Origin: Candidatus Sulfopaludibacter sp. SbA3
Lineage (GTDB): Bacteria; Acidobacteriota; Terriglobia; Bryobacterales; Bryobacteraceae
Direction: 5' to 3'
DNA: 64,000 bases
NCBI GenBank assembly: GCA_945890485.1
Contig: CAMDCN010000018.1
Location: 1-64,000 of the forward strand
The first letter of the stretch is position 1, and every line of letters starts with the position of its first letter. The notes beneath the pieces were generated by a model that saw nothing but the letters and a program-made list of their open reading frames with translations, searched no databases and was not told the origin of the DNA. Positions 28,233 to 37,109 of this stretch are shown piece by piece. A program made the position numbers and the translations under genes.

Positions 28233-29195
28233 ATGGCTCTTGCGCTGATTATCATCGTCTTTTTCGGGACGTTTCTACTAGCGGCGGTAGCCGTCGTGGT
28301 CGCTTCGTTCGTGCAGGACCGGTTCAGCGCCGCACCTGCTGTGATCGACGGGGACGTTGAAGAATCCGGTGCGGAGCTGCCGGGACTGCTGCGGGAAGAG
28401 TCGCTGAGCTCCATCACGATTTGGCAAGCCCTGCTGCGGCGTCTGGACCTGATTGATAGCTTGAAACAACGAATGGACGAAGCTGACCTGCAATGGTCGG
28501 TGGGACGAGTGACGCTATCGATGCTTTTGTTGGGCGGCTCGTTCTTTGCTCTTGTGCAGGACAGTTCGCTTCTGCCACCAGGTTCCGGTATCGCCGCCTT
28601 TGTGCTGGGAGCTTGGTTGCCGTATTGGTTCATCGAGACGAAGCGGCAACAACGAATCCAGAAGTTCGAAGCTCAGTTTCCGGATGCACTTGAGAGTCTC
28701 GCCCGAATGATGCGCGCAGGACATCCTCTGTCGAGCGCCTTCGAGGTATTGGGTTCGGAAGTCCCGGCGCCGCTTGGAACCGAGTTTCGACGCATGGCTG
28801 AGGAGCGCCGGCTAGGCGCGCCGCTGGATCAGGTGATGGAGAACTTTATCTCCCGGGTAAAGGTGGACGAAGTTCGGTTGTTCGTTGCCGCGACCTTGTT
28901 GCAGGCGCGGGCCGGCGGGCGACTAACCGAAGTTCTGGAGCGGCTTGCTGAGACCTTGCGGGAGAATGCCGCGTTGCGAGGCGAAGTCCGAGCCTTGTCG
29001 GCCCAGGGAAAAATGACCGGTACTGTATTGACGCTTCTCCCCTTGGGTATTGCGATCATGCTTTACCTGACGGCTACCGAGTTTATCTCCGTGTTGATCT
29101 ATCATCCGCACGGCAAGTATCTGATTTGGGCCGGTATCGCGTGTGTCGTCACGGGGCATTTGGTGATTCAGCGGCTTGTCAAGGTGAAGGTCTGA
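28233..29195 (+). CDS. tadB: Type II secretion F-family protein, TadB-like
   Basis: 320 residues. N-terminal membrane segments, then the T2SSF domain (FPDALESLARMMRAGHPLSS, VLERLAETLRENAALRGEVR), then two C-terminal membrane segments. This is the TadB layout. It forms the inner-membrane platform of the Tad pilus with TadC. Its neighbours, a CpaB fusion 7 bases before and tadC 2 bases after, support this. Confidence 0.85.
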   Translation: MALALIIIVFFGTFLLAAVAVVVASFVQDRFSAAPAVIDGDVEESGAELPGLLREESLSSITIWQALLRRLDLIDSLKQRMDEADLQWSVGRVTLSMLLLGGSFFALVQDSSLLPPGSGIAAFVLGAWLPYWFIETKRQQRIQKFEAQFPDALESLARMMRAGHPLSSAFEVLGSEVPAPLGTEFRRMAEERRLGAPLDQVMENFISRVKVDEVRLFVAATLLQARAGGRLTEVLERLAETLRENAALRGEVRALSAQGKMTGTVLTLLPLGIAIMLYLTATEFISVLIYHPHGKYLIWAGIACVVTGHLVIQRLVKVKV

Positions 29196-29197
29196 CG

Positions 29198-30091
29198 ATG
29201 AGTCCTGATCTGGCGTTGGCGGGCGGCTTCTTTTTGCTGATTATGGCTCTCGTGGCGGGCGGGGGCTACTGGTATCTGCAACGGAAAGAGGACAGCGGGA
29301 ACTCTGCTGACCCGCAAGAGTTGCTCACAGGGACTCTGCAAGCGTTCGGTTCGGCGGTGCCGACGCGTGATTCGCAGACGGACCGGTATCGCAAGCTGTT
29401 GAGCTATGCCGGGCATCGGCGTCCGGAGGCCCTCACGATCTTTTTCGGGGCGAAGGCGGCCGCCACGTTGATATTGGGAATCCTGGCCGCGATTGGTTCG
29501 CTCCTATTTGGGGAGAGCAGCTTTGGATGGTTGACGGCTCTGATTGCGGGCGGCGGTATGGGATACCTGATGACGGATCGGGTACTGATCTGGATGGTGA
29601 ACCGGAGGGCGGAGCGGCTGAAGCGCAGCCTGCCGTTGGCTTTGGAGTTGCTTGTGCTCGGCTTGGAAGGTGGCCAATCACTCGACGGCGCGATGCTGGA
29701 TACGGCCCGGGAACTACGGGTGTCGCATCCGGATCTGGCTAGTGAATTGGCGACTGTGCCAACCGGGATACTTTCCACCCGTAGCCGTCAGGACCAACTC
29801 CGGCAGTTAATGGAACGGAACCGGGAGCCGGAAATCCGCCGGTTTGCCCAAGTGCTGATTGATAGCGACCGCTTTGGCACGAGCTTGGCTGGGGCGTTGC
29901 GCAATCAGACCCGCTATTTGCGTACGAGCTTACGCCAGAGCGCGCAGGAGCAGGCGCGCAAGGTAAGCGTCAAGCTTGTCTTCCCGGTGTTCTTCTTGAT
30001 CTTTCCGGCCGTGCTTCTGGTTACCTTGGGGCCGGCGGTGCTGCAGTTGATGGGCGCGCTCGACTCCGGGTTCGGCGGCGTGATCAAGTAA
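29198..30091 (+). CDS. tadC: Type II secretion F-family protein, TadC-like
   Basis: 297 residues from ATG 29198; the frame is open further upstream inside tadB, but the ATG just after its stop gives the proper N-terminal membrane segment (LALAGGFFLLIMALVAGGGY). The T2SSF domain includes LPLALELLVLGLEGGQSLDG and SLRQSAQEQARKVSVKLVFP, with a C-terminal membrane segment. Second platform protein of the Tad apparatus. Its last 8 bases overlap the convergent lhgO gene. No TadA/CpaF ATPase, CpaE, prepilin or TadE gene lies in the window. Confidence 0.85.
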   Translation: MSPDLALAGGFFLLIMALVAGGGYWYLQRKEDSGNSADPQELLTGTLQAFGSAVPTRDSQTDRYRKLLSYAGHRRPEALTIFFGAKAAATLILGILAAIGSLLFGESSFGWLTALIAGGGMGYLMTDRVLIWMVNRRAERLKRSLPLALELLVLGLEGGQSLDGAMLDTARELRVSHPDLASELATVPTGILSTRSRQDQLRQLMERNREPEIRRFAQVLIDSDRFGTSLAGALRNQTRYLRTSLRQSAQEQARKVSVKLVFPVFFLIFPAVLLVTLGPAVLQLMGALDSGFGGVIK

Positions 30092-31268
30092 GCCGTTGAC
30101 TGATGCGGTCGACGATTTCGTCACCGATGGCCAGTGAAGCCGTCGCCGCAGGGCTTGGTGCGTTGAGCAGGTGCAGCGCTTTTTCGCGTTCAACAATCAG
30201 GAAGTCCTGAACCAGGTCGCCGTTGGGGAGCATGGCCTGTGCGCGAACGCCGGCGCCGCCGCGTTCGATGTCAGCGGGTTCGATCTCCGGAACCAGGCGT
30301 TGCAGGGACGCGCAAAAAAGCTTGAGGCTGAGGGATCGGCGGATCTCGTAGCTAGCCATTGAGGGGTAACGGACGAGGAACCGCCAGAGCCCAGGGAAGC
30401 TGAGAGAGTCCCAAAGGTCGGGGATGGAGATATCGTTCCAGCGGTAGCCTTCGCGGGCAAACGCCAAAACAGCATTGGGGCCAGCCTCCACGCCGCCATG
30501 GATGAGACGGGTGAAATGGACGCCGAGGAAGGGGAAGGCCGGGTCGGGGACGGGATAGATGAGATGGCGGACCAGGTGCTGGCGGGCGGGCTTGATCATG
30601 TAATACTCGCCGCGAAAGGGAATGATTCGGGCTTCGCGGCGTTCGCCGGCCAAGGCCGAGACACGGTCACAGTGTAGGCCGGCGCAGTTGATGAGGAAAT
30701 CGGCTTCGTGTTCGCCATTGAGGCGCCAGCCGGGTTCGATCTTCGTTATCGGGCTATTGGTGCGGACTTCGGCGCCCTTGCTCGTCAGCAGGCGCACCAT
30801 CGTATCGCAGACATGCTGGTAATCGACGATGCCTTCTTCGGGAACACGGAGGGCGAGCAGTCCCGCGGCGTGGGGCTCGATTTCGTGGATCTCTGCGGGC
30901 TGCAGGAGGCGGAGCCCCGCCAGACCATTTTGCTGGCCGCGGCTATGGAGGTCGTGAAGCCGGGGGAGTTCGGCGGCGTCAGTAGCGACGACCAGTTTGC
31001 CGCAGATTTCATGACGGATGCCATGTTCCTGGCAGAAGGCGACCATTTGGCGGACGCCGTTGACGGCGAGCCGCGCCTTGGCGGAGCCGGGTTTGTAGTA
31101 GAGGCCAGCGTGGAGGACGCCGGAATTGTTGCCGGTTTGGTGGCGGCCGACGGTGGGTTCCTTTTCAAAGACGGTGATCCGGAGCTGAGGCAGGCGCTGT
31201 TGTAGGCGGAGGGCGGTAGCGAGGCCGACGATGCCGCCGCCGATGATGGCGACGCGGGTGGGAGGCAT
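30084..31268 (-). CDS. lhgO: L-2-hydroxyglutarate oxidase
   Basis: 394 residues. FAD-binding DAO-type fold with VAIIGGGIVGLATALRLQ at the N-terminus, followed by the family-specific GRHQTGNNSGVLHAGLYYKP. GVHFTRLIHGGVEAGPNAVL and NGDLVQDFLIVE agree with LhgO rather than glycerol-3-phosphate dehydrogenases. It oxidises L-2-hydroxyglutarate to 2-oxoglutarate, passing electrons to the quinone pool in characterised homologues. It stands alone. Confidence 0.9.
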   Translation of the reverse strand: MPPTRVAIIGGGIVGLATALRLQQRLPQLRITVFEKEPTVGRHQTGNNSGVLHAGLYYKPGSAKARLAVNGVRQMVAFCQEHGIRHEICGKLVVATDAAELPRLHDLHSRGQQNGLAGLRLLQPAEIHEIEPHAAGLLALRVPEEGIVDYQHVCDTMVRLLTSKGAEVRTNSPITKIEPGWRLNGEHEADFLINCAGLHCDRVSALAGERREARIIPFRGEYYMIKPARQHLVRHLIYPVPDPAFPFLGVHFTRLIHGGVEAGPNAVLAFAREGYRWNDISIPDLWDSLSFPGLWRFLVRYPSMASYEIRRSLSLKLFCASLQRLVPEIEPADIERGGAGVRAQAMLPNGDLVQDFLIVEREKALHLLNAPSPAATASLAIGDEIVDRISQRLT

Positions 31269-31352
31269 TAGGGATTAGGGTATCGCGAATGGTTGAGCGA
31301 CTTGCAGAAAGGCAAAACGGCAGGACCCACGGCAACGCCGCGGCGCCTCACA

Positions 31353-31471
31353 GGGCGGGCGCCACGACGCCGGTGGCGAACCTGGAATTCATTGACGCGC
31401 CTCGGCCGGAGGTCGCATTTGGCCCGGGTTCGCTGTCGCGGCACTTACCCTGTCACCAACTGCGCCCGCCC
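31353..31471. other. Long-range inverted repeat in the gap before lhgO
   Basis: GGGCGGGCGC (31353-31362) pairs perfectly with GCGCCCGCCC (31462-31471), enclosing about 100 GC-rich bases with smaller hairpins (GCCAC/GTGGC near 31361-31378, CCTC/GAGG near 31400-31412). A further hairpin CTCCC/GGGAG lies at 31491-31503. This fills most of the 31269-31512 gap. A 110-codon plus-strand frame crosses it but has no family resemblance. It could be a structured RNA or a relic of a mobile element; no known RNA class is recognised. Confidence 0.35.
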
Positions 31472-31512
31472 CAGGAAGCGTCTCCCGAGGGGAGCCAGAC
31501 CCTTTGGAGTCG

Positions 31513-33939
31513 CTACTGGATGGCTAGGCTAACCGTGCGTGGACTGCGGATGCCGCCAACCTCCAGCACAACGGGTACCAGACCCGGCGCGAGGTCGCCC
31601 GGGACTCGGACGTTTAATTGAGTCAAGCCGCTAACGACACCCGGCGTGCTGCCGGCAAAAAGCAACTCCGCCTCGCGGTCGGCGATGAACACCTTCACGG
31701 CCTGAGCCGGGCGCGGCGGGTTGCCGCCCGTCACTTCGCCATCCGCTTGCGCGGGGGTCGTGCGGCCGGTACCCGTTGCATAAAGCACCACGATTGCTCC
31801 GCGGTCGGCCGGATTGGACGCCGTGTTGATACTGCCGTTTTCGTTCAAGAACGCTCCACCCCCTTGGCCGGAGGAGTTGTAAGTGAAGAACGCTGGCCCG
31901 GCAGGTTGTACAGGCATGTTTAACGAGTTCGTCGGCCGGCCGCCCACCTCGATCCGCACCGTCACCGTCGTGTCCGGGATGCCGTACGGCACCACGCAAT
32001 TGATCTGATTCGCGGATACGTAGGCCAGTGGCGCGGGAATACCGTTGAAAAGGACTCGCGTATCGTTCAACTGCGTGGCCACCCGGCCCTGTGCTGTGAG
32101 TGCCAAGCCAGCCGGCGTGGGCGGTCCAATCGCCAAGCCATATAGTGTCACGATCTGACCAGGAACAACGGCCGTCCCGATCTGACTGGCGGCGTTGACC
32201 GTTCCAGTTTGCGTGATGAGATTCGGGATGCTGAAGCGGGCGGAGATGAAAAGGTCTTGGTCGATCTGGACCCTGGTCAAGAGTTCAGAGCCGGAGGCGG
32301 CATCGCCCCAACCGGTAAACTCGAAGCCGGCTCGGGGGGCGGCTACCACGGTCAGTGTCGAGCCAGCCGGGACGAAGCCGTCCGCAGGCAAGGGCGGGTC
32401 GACGGAGATGCTGCCGCCGGCGGAAGGAGAGGTCACCAGCGTAACGCGGTGTTCGGCGCTGAAGTCTGCCGTGAGAGTCGCCGCGGAGTCGGTGGCTGTG
32501 TAGTTCTGCGATGCTTCGGGGCCGATTGACCATCCCGCGAAGCTATAGCGTGAGTTGGTGGTGGGCGCGGATTGGGCTGGCGTTGCAACGCGAAGGGTAT
32601 GCGGCGTGCCGGGCGCCCAAGTGAATCGCCGGGGGGTAGTGTAGGTAGTTCCGTCAACGACGACGCGCAGACCGGGCGGGTTGGACGTTACCGTGGTCAC
32701 GACACCGCTCGTGAAAGTGGCAGTGTAGCGGAGGTCGCCATCGGTGACCGGGATGCGAATGGGGTTGGCGCTGCCGTGTGCGGTGAAGAAGCCGAATCCC
32801 GACCAATTGGTGAAGGTGAATCCGTCAGCAGGGATCGCTCGCAGTTGGGCGATGGAGCCCAACGGGACGAGATCGTCCTCCGGAGCAGGTGTGAACTCGA
32901 TGCCGCCCGCCGGAGCCGGGTTGGTCGTGACCGGGAACGGAACCATGCGGCGATAGTGGACGGTGTAGAGAGTCGTGGCGGTGGACGCCGTGATGGTTTG
33001 GGAAGGCAGACCAAAATTCGACCAGCGGCCGAACAGCATGCGTACCGAATCCTTGGTCTGCTCGACGGCCTGGAGATTGTGGGTGGAGCCGGGGGACCAG
33101 TCAAAGGTCGCGGGGGTGGTGACGGTGGCGCCGTCGACAATGACAGTAAGGCCAGGGGGATTGGAGGTGACCGTGGTGCGGCGAGAGGCTGAACCGTAGA
33201 TGCGGGTGATGGCGTCGATATCCGATGGGGAGAGCGAATCACGTTGGCCGATGGCGATGCCTCGCGGGTTGGTCTGCATGGCGTTCTGCAACGGGAAGGC
33301 GAAGCCCGATTCCGAGTAATGCATGATCGAATCGTACGGGTAAGGGCCAATGTCGTCGCCGTCACTCAGGGAGGTGATGTACTGGCTCCAACTGGCGCGG
33401 TCGATGGACGGGTACTCGACATCAACGAACAGGTCGCGGTCCTGGCGGGACTGTGTGTGCCAGAGGCCGAGGGCGTGGCCGATTTCGTGGATCACGGAGC
33501 CGAGTCCGCAGCTGTCAGGAAGGTTGATGAACTGGCGGCCACCGAGGCGGCCGACGTTGGAAGAGCAGGCGAATCCATTACGGCGGCGAAACTGGATGTA
33601 GTCGCCTTCGTTGGTGCGCGGGATCAGCCGAACGGGCGTGTTGGTGTTCCACGCGCGGATGGCCGCCTCGACGCGGGCGGCGACTTCTGGGATGTCCTCA
33701 TCGATGAGGTAGGGAACGACGGCATTGGGCCAACGGTAGCGTTGGCCGAGGATGAGGCTGGCGGCGCGCTGGTTTTTTCCTTCAACTTCGGAGACTTGAC
33801 CGAGGACAATGTCGCCGACAAGCGCTTCGCCGTCGACGACCTGATAACGGACCATGCGGCCGTTGATTTCCGACTCGCGCCAAACCGGCGCCTGGGCAGA
33901 AAGCGGGAGGGCGAAGAGGAGGAGAGCGAGTAGTTTCAT
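31513..33939 (-). CDS. Secreted astacin-like metalloprotease with Solibacter C-terminal domain
   Basis: 808 residues with a signal peptide (1-16). The catalytic domain (about 60-255) has the zinc motif HEIGHALGLWHTQSRQDRD and the Met-turn YDSIMHYS of the astacin family (M12A); the propeptide is short. Repeat domains follow: two copies beginning VTSNPPGL.VxVDG (about 258 and 415), each a PEGA-like strand set, and InlB-type repeats (PAGGIEFTPAP, SAGGSISVDPP ending in FTGWG). A TIGR03437 domain occupies about 575-808. Secreted protein or peptide degradation is likely. The stop is followed by the inverted-repeat gap. Confidence 0.88.
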   Translation of the reverse strand: MKLLALLLFALPLSAQAPVWRESEINGRMVRYQVVDGEALVGDIVLGQVSEVEGKNQRAASLILGQRYRWPNAVVPYLIDEDIPEVAARVEAAIRAWNTNTPVRLIPRTNEGDYIQFRRRNGFACSSNVGRLGGRQFINLPDSCGLGSVIHEIGHALGLWHTQSRQDRDLFVDVEYPSIDRASWSQYITSLSDGDDIGPYPYDSIMHYSESGFAFPLQNAMQTNPRGIAIGQRDSLSPSDIDAITRIYGSASRRTTVTSNPPGLTVIVDGATVTTPATFDWSPGSTHNLQAVEQTKDSVRMLFGRWSNFGLPSQTITASTATTLYTVHYRRMVPFPVTTNPAPAGGIEFTPAPEDDLVPLGSIAQLRAIPADGFTFTNWSGFGFFTAHGSANPIRIPVTDGDLRYTATFTSGVVTTVTSNPPGLRVVVDGTTYTTPRRFTWAPGTPHTLRVATPAQSAPTTNSRYSFAGWSIGPEASQNYTATDSAATLTADFSAEHRVTLVTSPSAGGSISVDPPLPADGFVPAGSTLTVVAAPRAGFEFTGWGDAASGSELLTRVQIDQDLFISARFSIPNLITQTGTVNAASQIGTAVVPGQIVTLYGLAIGPPTPAGLALTAQGRVATQLNDTRVLFNGIPAPLAYVSANQINCVVPYGIPDTTVTVRIEVGGRPTNSLNMPVQPAGPAFFTYNSSGQGGGAFLNENGSINTASNPADRGAIVVLYATGTGRTTPAQADGEVTGGNPPRPAQAVKVFIADREAELLFAGSTPGVVSGLTQLNVRVPGDLAPGLVPVVLEVGGIRSPRTVSLAIQ

Positions 33940-34454
33940 GGGGAGGAGAAGAGCGAGATGCCCGCCACGCCGGCTGCACCGGCCTTCTCACAGTGTGGCG
34001 CGTTTTCGAGCGTGATGCCGCCCAGGGCGATGAGAGGAATGTTAACAACCGCGCAGGCTTGGCTTAGCATTTCGAGACCGAGGCCGGGGTGGTAGCCGGG
34101 TTTCGAGAAGGGTTGAAAGATGGGGCTGAAAAAGACATAGTCGGCGCCTTCTGTTTCGGCCTGGCGGAGTTCGTCGAGCGTGTGGCAGGAGACGCCGATC
34201 AGGAAGCCCGGCGGAGTCAGCCGCCGGAACAGGCTTGGAGCGGGGCTGTGGGCTGGGAGGTGGACGCCGTGGGCGCGGGCGGCCAGGGCGACGTCAACAC
34301 GGGAGTTCACGAGGATTTTTTTGTGTGGCGCGAGGAGGAGGACCTGACGGGTGAGCGAGTAGAGATGGCGTGGGGAAAGGTGTTTGGCCCGGAGTTGAAA
34401 CCAATCCGCCATAGGGTGGGGCCGGGCGTGTTCGGCGATCTGACAGAAGATCAT
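33936..34454 (-). CDS. ThiE/TenI-like thiamine phosphate synthase family protein
   Basis: 172 residues from the ATG at 34454; extending to 34505 would overlap the ABC gene. A TIM-barrel pattern is seen: FQLRAKHLSP near the start, ILVNSRVDVALAARAHGVHL, IGVSCHTLDELRQAE, GADYVFFSPIFQPFSKPGYH and IPLIALGGIT. These fit ThiE/TenI. It is shorter than typical ThiE (about 210) and could be TenI-like. The stop overlaps the start of the astacin gene. No other thiamine gene is near; its partner is the decayed ABC pair upstream. Confidence 0.78.
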   Translation of the reverse strand: MIFCQIAEHARPHPMADWFQLRAKHLSPRHLYSLTRQVLLLAPHKKILVNSRVDVALAARAHGVHLPAHSPAPSLFRRLTPPGFLIGVSCHTLDELRQAETEGADYVFFSPIFQPFSKPGYHPGLGLEMLSQACAVVNIPLIALGGITLENAPHCEKAGAAGVAGISLFSSP

Positions 34455-34462
34455 CTGCTTGT

Positions 34463-35497
34463 TTAAAGAATGCTGAGGGCCGCAGGCGGGATTTCGACGA
34501 ACCATTCGCGGGTAGTGCGAAAAGGCTCAAAGACAGAGCGGGGCGTCTCCACGGTGAGCCCTTCCGCGAAGTAGAGCACGACGGACTGGGTTCGTTCCGC
34601 AATGGATTCGAGGGAGACCGGTAGTTGGTTGCCGGACAGGGATCCGGACCGGGGGAGGGCGCGAAGCGCTGAGGGCAGAAGGCAAAGAGTGACGCGGTCG
34701 CCAATCAGGTGGCCCGGATAGTAGGGGCCGGTAAGTTCGGCATCTAGGCAGCGAAGGCGGGATGTCTGGCGACCGGGGTCGAGGCCAAGGATCTCGGCGG
34801 GCAGGAGAAAGTGGCGGCCAAGGAGGCGGACAGCGTCGGCGGAAGTGGGGTAGTCGAGGACTTGGCGGGTAGGCCCGGCCTGGAGCAGGCGGCCTTGATC
34901 GAGGAGTAGGAGGGAGTGGGCAATTTCGACGGAACCTTCGAGATCGGCAGTGGCGAGGAGAATCGGGAGCCCATCGAGAGAGCGAAGAATGCTATATAGC
35001 TCTTGGCGATGGGCGGGGGCGAGGCCGCGGGCGGGATCGTCGAGCAGGAGGAGGCGCGGAGGGCGAACCAGAGTGCGGGCTAAAGCGGCGCGGATCGGTT
35101 CGTTGCCCTTGAGGGCGGCGGGGAGACGATTGGCGACGCCGGTCAGTTCGAACTGTTCGATAGTCTCTTTTGTGCGGCGAGCCCGTTCACGGGCCGGAAG
35201 GGCGCTGGCGGCGAAGGCGAGATTTTCGTTGACCGTAAGGTGGGGGAAAAGCGGGGCAAGGAGGCCGCAGCGGCGCAGTCGGGGGGCAAGATTCACGCGG
35301 GTCTCGCCGTCGAAGAGGATGGAGTCGTCGAGCATGACGCGGCCGGCGTTGGGGGTGGCCAGCCCGGTGAGCATTTGGAGGGTGAGCGATTTCCCTGAGC
35401 CGTCGGGTCCATAGAGGACAGTGATTCCTGGCTGGCACTCGAAGGTGATATCGAGGGAAAAGCCGGGCAGTGAATGTTTGAGACGTGCCTGCAGCAT
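34463..35497 (-). CDS. ModC-like ABC ATPase with degenerate catalytic motifs
   Basis: 344 residues with the ModC layout: ATPase (1-230) and a C-terminal MOP/TOBE-like region. Walker A is intact (GPDGSGKS). The Q-loop reads LLAPLFPHLTV with no Gln, the signature is LKGNEPIRAALART in place of LSGGQ, Walker B reads LLLLDDPARGL with Asp for the catalytic Glu, and the H-loop is LATADLEGS with no His. So ATP could bind but hydrolysis is doubtful. It follows the truncated permease gene by 2 bases. It may be a decaying gene or a repurposed nucleotide-binding protein. Confidence 0.75.
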   Translation of the reverse strand: MLQARLKHSLPGFSLDITFECQPGITVLYGPDGSGKSLTLQMLTGLATPNAGRVMLDDSILFDGETRVNLAPRLRRCGLLAPLFPHLTVNENLAFAASALPARERARRTKETIEQFELTGVANRLPAALKGNEPIRAALARTLVRPPRLLLLDDPARGLAPAHRQELYSILRSLDGLPILLATADLEGSVEIAHSLLLLDQGRLLQAGPTRQVLDYPTSADAVRLLGRHFLLPAEILGLDPGRQTSRLRCLDAELTGPYYPGHLIGDRVTLCLLPSALRALPRSGSLSGNQLPVSLESIAERTQSVVLYFAEGLTVETPRSVFEPFRTTREWFVEIPPAALSIL

Positions 35498-35499
35498 GG

Positions 35500-35931
35500 T
35501 CAGATTCTAGGGGGCGACAATAAGCCGGCGAGGGTGAGCAGACCTAACACACCGGCGGTAGCGATCAGGATGGCACGACCGGCGAGAGGGACGGCCACTT
35601 GAGCGAAGACGCGCCATTCCGAGGCGCCCAGCGTGCGCGCGGCGTTCTCGTGAAGAGGATCGAGGGAAAGAAAAGCGTGGCGCGCGAGGAGGATAAAGAG
35701 CGGGGCGGCCTGGAGAAAGACGCCGAGGAAGGGCGGGTTGGTAATGCCGAGGGGAATCAGGAGAGGAAGCAGCAGCACAGCTCCGACGAAGCGGTAGGCG
35801 GGAGCCCGGCGCCGGGCCAGGAACCAGGCGAGCGGGAGGCCGGAGAGTAGCGCAAGGACGGTGGCCAGAGCGGCGTCGCGGAGGCTGAGCCAGAGCGGGG
35901 ACCAATCTTGCAGCATAGTAGTGGGGGCCAA
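35500..35931 (-). CDS. Truncated ModB-type ABC permease
   Basis: 143 residues against about 220-230 for ModB. Conserved parts are the N-terminal helices ([20 protein letters not shown]), the ModB region [12 protein letters not shown] and the coupling helix [20 protein letters not shown]. The protein then ends after one further helix, so the last helices and the LGEFGA-type motif are absent. No ModA-type binding protein is seen. With the degenerate ATPase beside it, molybdate transport is unlikely. Confidence 0.7.
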   Translation of the reverse strand: MAPTTMLQDWSPLWLSLRDAALATVLALLSGLPLAWFLARRRAPAYRFVGAVLLLPLLIPLGITNPPFLGVFLQAAPLFILLARHAFLSLDPLHENAARTLGASEWRVFAQVAVPLAGRAILIATAGVLGLLTLAGLLSPPRI

Positions 35932-35964
35932 ACAAATTATAGCGGTTTTGTTTTAATTGGGAGT

Positions 35965-36663
35965 ATGCAAATTGCGGGCAAGCGAGCGGTAGTGACGGGC
36001 GGGGCGTCCGGTTTGGGCGCGGCCACGGCGGCGCTGTTGCGGGAAGCGGGAGCGGAAGTGCGGGTGTTGGATAGAGCTTTTGGGCAGGATGTTTTGCGGG
36101 ATGCGGACGTGGCCGAGGCGATCGCGGGCGGCGTCGACATTGTGGTGAACTGCGCCGGGGTGGCGACGGCGCAGCGGACTGTGGGTAAAGATGGGCCGTT
36201 GGCGCTCGAAGATTTCGAACGGGTGGTCCGGGTGAATTTGCTGGGGACCTTCAATGTCATCCGCTTGGCCGCGTCGGCCATGATGGCGAACGCGCCGGGG
36301 GAGGATGGGGAGCGGGGCGTGATTGTAAACACGGCGTCGATTGCGGCGTTCGACGGGCAGATTGGGCAGGCGGCGTATGCGGCTTCGAAGGCGGCGGTAG
36401 CGGGGATGACGCTGCCGTTGGCGCGGGAGTTTGCGCGGATGGGGATTCGTGTCGTTTCGATTGCACCGGGATTAATGGATACGCCGATGATGGATGCCTT
36501 GCCGGCGGCGGTGCGGGAGGTAGCCGGGAAGACCGTGCCGTTTCCGAACCGTTTGGGCGCGCCGGAGGAGTTTGCGGCGCTGGTTCGCCATGTGGTGGAA
36601 AACGTCTATTTGAATGGAGAAACGATCCGATTAGACGGTGGAATTCGATTAAATCCGAAATGA
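35965..36663 (+). CDS. SDR-family dehydrogenase, 3-hydroxyacyl-CoA dehydrogenase type
   Basis: 232 residues from ATG 35965, which has GGGAG just upstream and gives the correct start [51 protein letters not shown] (Ser, then Tyr and Lys of YAASK) and [20 protein letters not shown] resemble type-2 3-hydroxyacyl-CoA dehydrogenases. Probably NAD-dependent and cytoplasmic. Divergent from the ABC pair. Confidence 0.87.
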   Translation: MQIAGKRAVVTGGASGLGAATAALLREAGAEVRVLDRAFGQDVLRDADVAEAIAGGVDIVVNCAGVATAQRTVGKDGPLALEDFERVVRVNLLGTFNVIRLAASAMMANAPGEDGERGVIVNTASIAAFDGQIGQAAYAASKAAVAGMTLPLAREFARMGIRVVSIAPGLMDTPMMDALPAAVREVAGKTVPFPNRLGAPEEFAALVRHVVENVYLNGETIRLDGGIRLNPK

Positions 36664-36737
36664 TCGTTGCAACTGTGTTATCCTTTCAGGTGACATCAAA
36701 CGATTAAGGGAAGACTAAGGAGTATCCACTTTACGGC

Positions 36738-37007
36738 ATGGCACTGGCGGCGGAATCGAAACAAGAAGTAATCGCGAAGTACAAGATCCACAAGGATGAT
36801 TGCGGTTCGCCAGAGGTCCAGGTTGCGATCCTGAGCCAGCGCATTACGCAGTTGCAGGATCATTTCAAGGCTAACAAAAAAGACCATAGCTCACGCCGTG
36901 GACTTTTGATGATGGTAGCCCGGCGGCGTCGTCTGCTGGATTATCTGAAGGGCATTAGCCCTCAGCGTTACAAGACGCTGATCACCGGCCTCGGCATCCG
37001 TCGTTAG
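36738..37007 (+). CDS. rpsO: 30S ribosomal protein S15
   Basis: 89 residues, the normal length. [37 protein letters not shown] and GLGIRR at the end are diagnostic. It binds the central domain of 16S rRNA. Followed by pnp, as in many bacteria. Confidence 0.97.
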   Translation: MALAAESKQEVIAKYKIHKDDCGSPEVQVAILSQRITQLQDHFKANKKDHSSRRGLLMMVARRRRLLDYLKGISPQRYKTLITGLGIRR

Positions 37008-37021
37008 GGGAAAGCTTACGT

Positions 37022-37105
37022 ACGTCCGCTCCGGTGGCGGATGAGACTGCGCGCGCAATCGCTCCTCGCGTCTCCTTGATTTCGAGTCAATTCGGTTCAA
37101 GGAAT
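37022..37105 (+). promoter_or_regulatory. Structured leader between rpsO and pnp
   Basis: Three hairpins are possible: TCCGC/GCGGA at about 37028-37044, GAGAC..GCG with CGC..GTCTC at about 37046-37076, and CTTGA/TCAAG at about 37076-37102, ending just before the pnp ATG. In enterobacteria an RNase III-cut hairpin at this place lets PNPase control its own synthesis. A similar role here is inference from position. Confidence 0.35.
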
Positions 37106-37109
37106 AGCA

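Noticed and set aside
31289-31621. 110-codon plus-strand frame in the gap before lhgO
   Set aside because: Runs into the astacin gene, has no homologue I recognise and overlaps the inverted repeat; open frame by GC bias is more likely.
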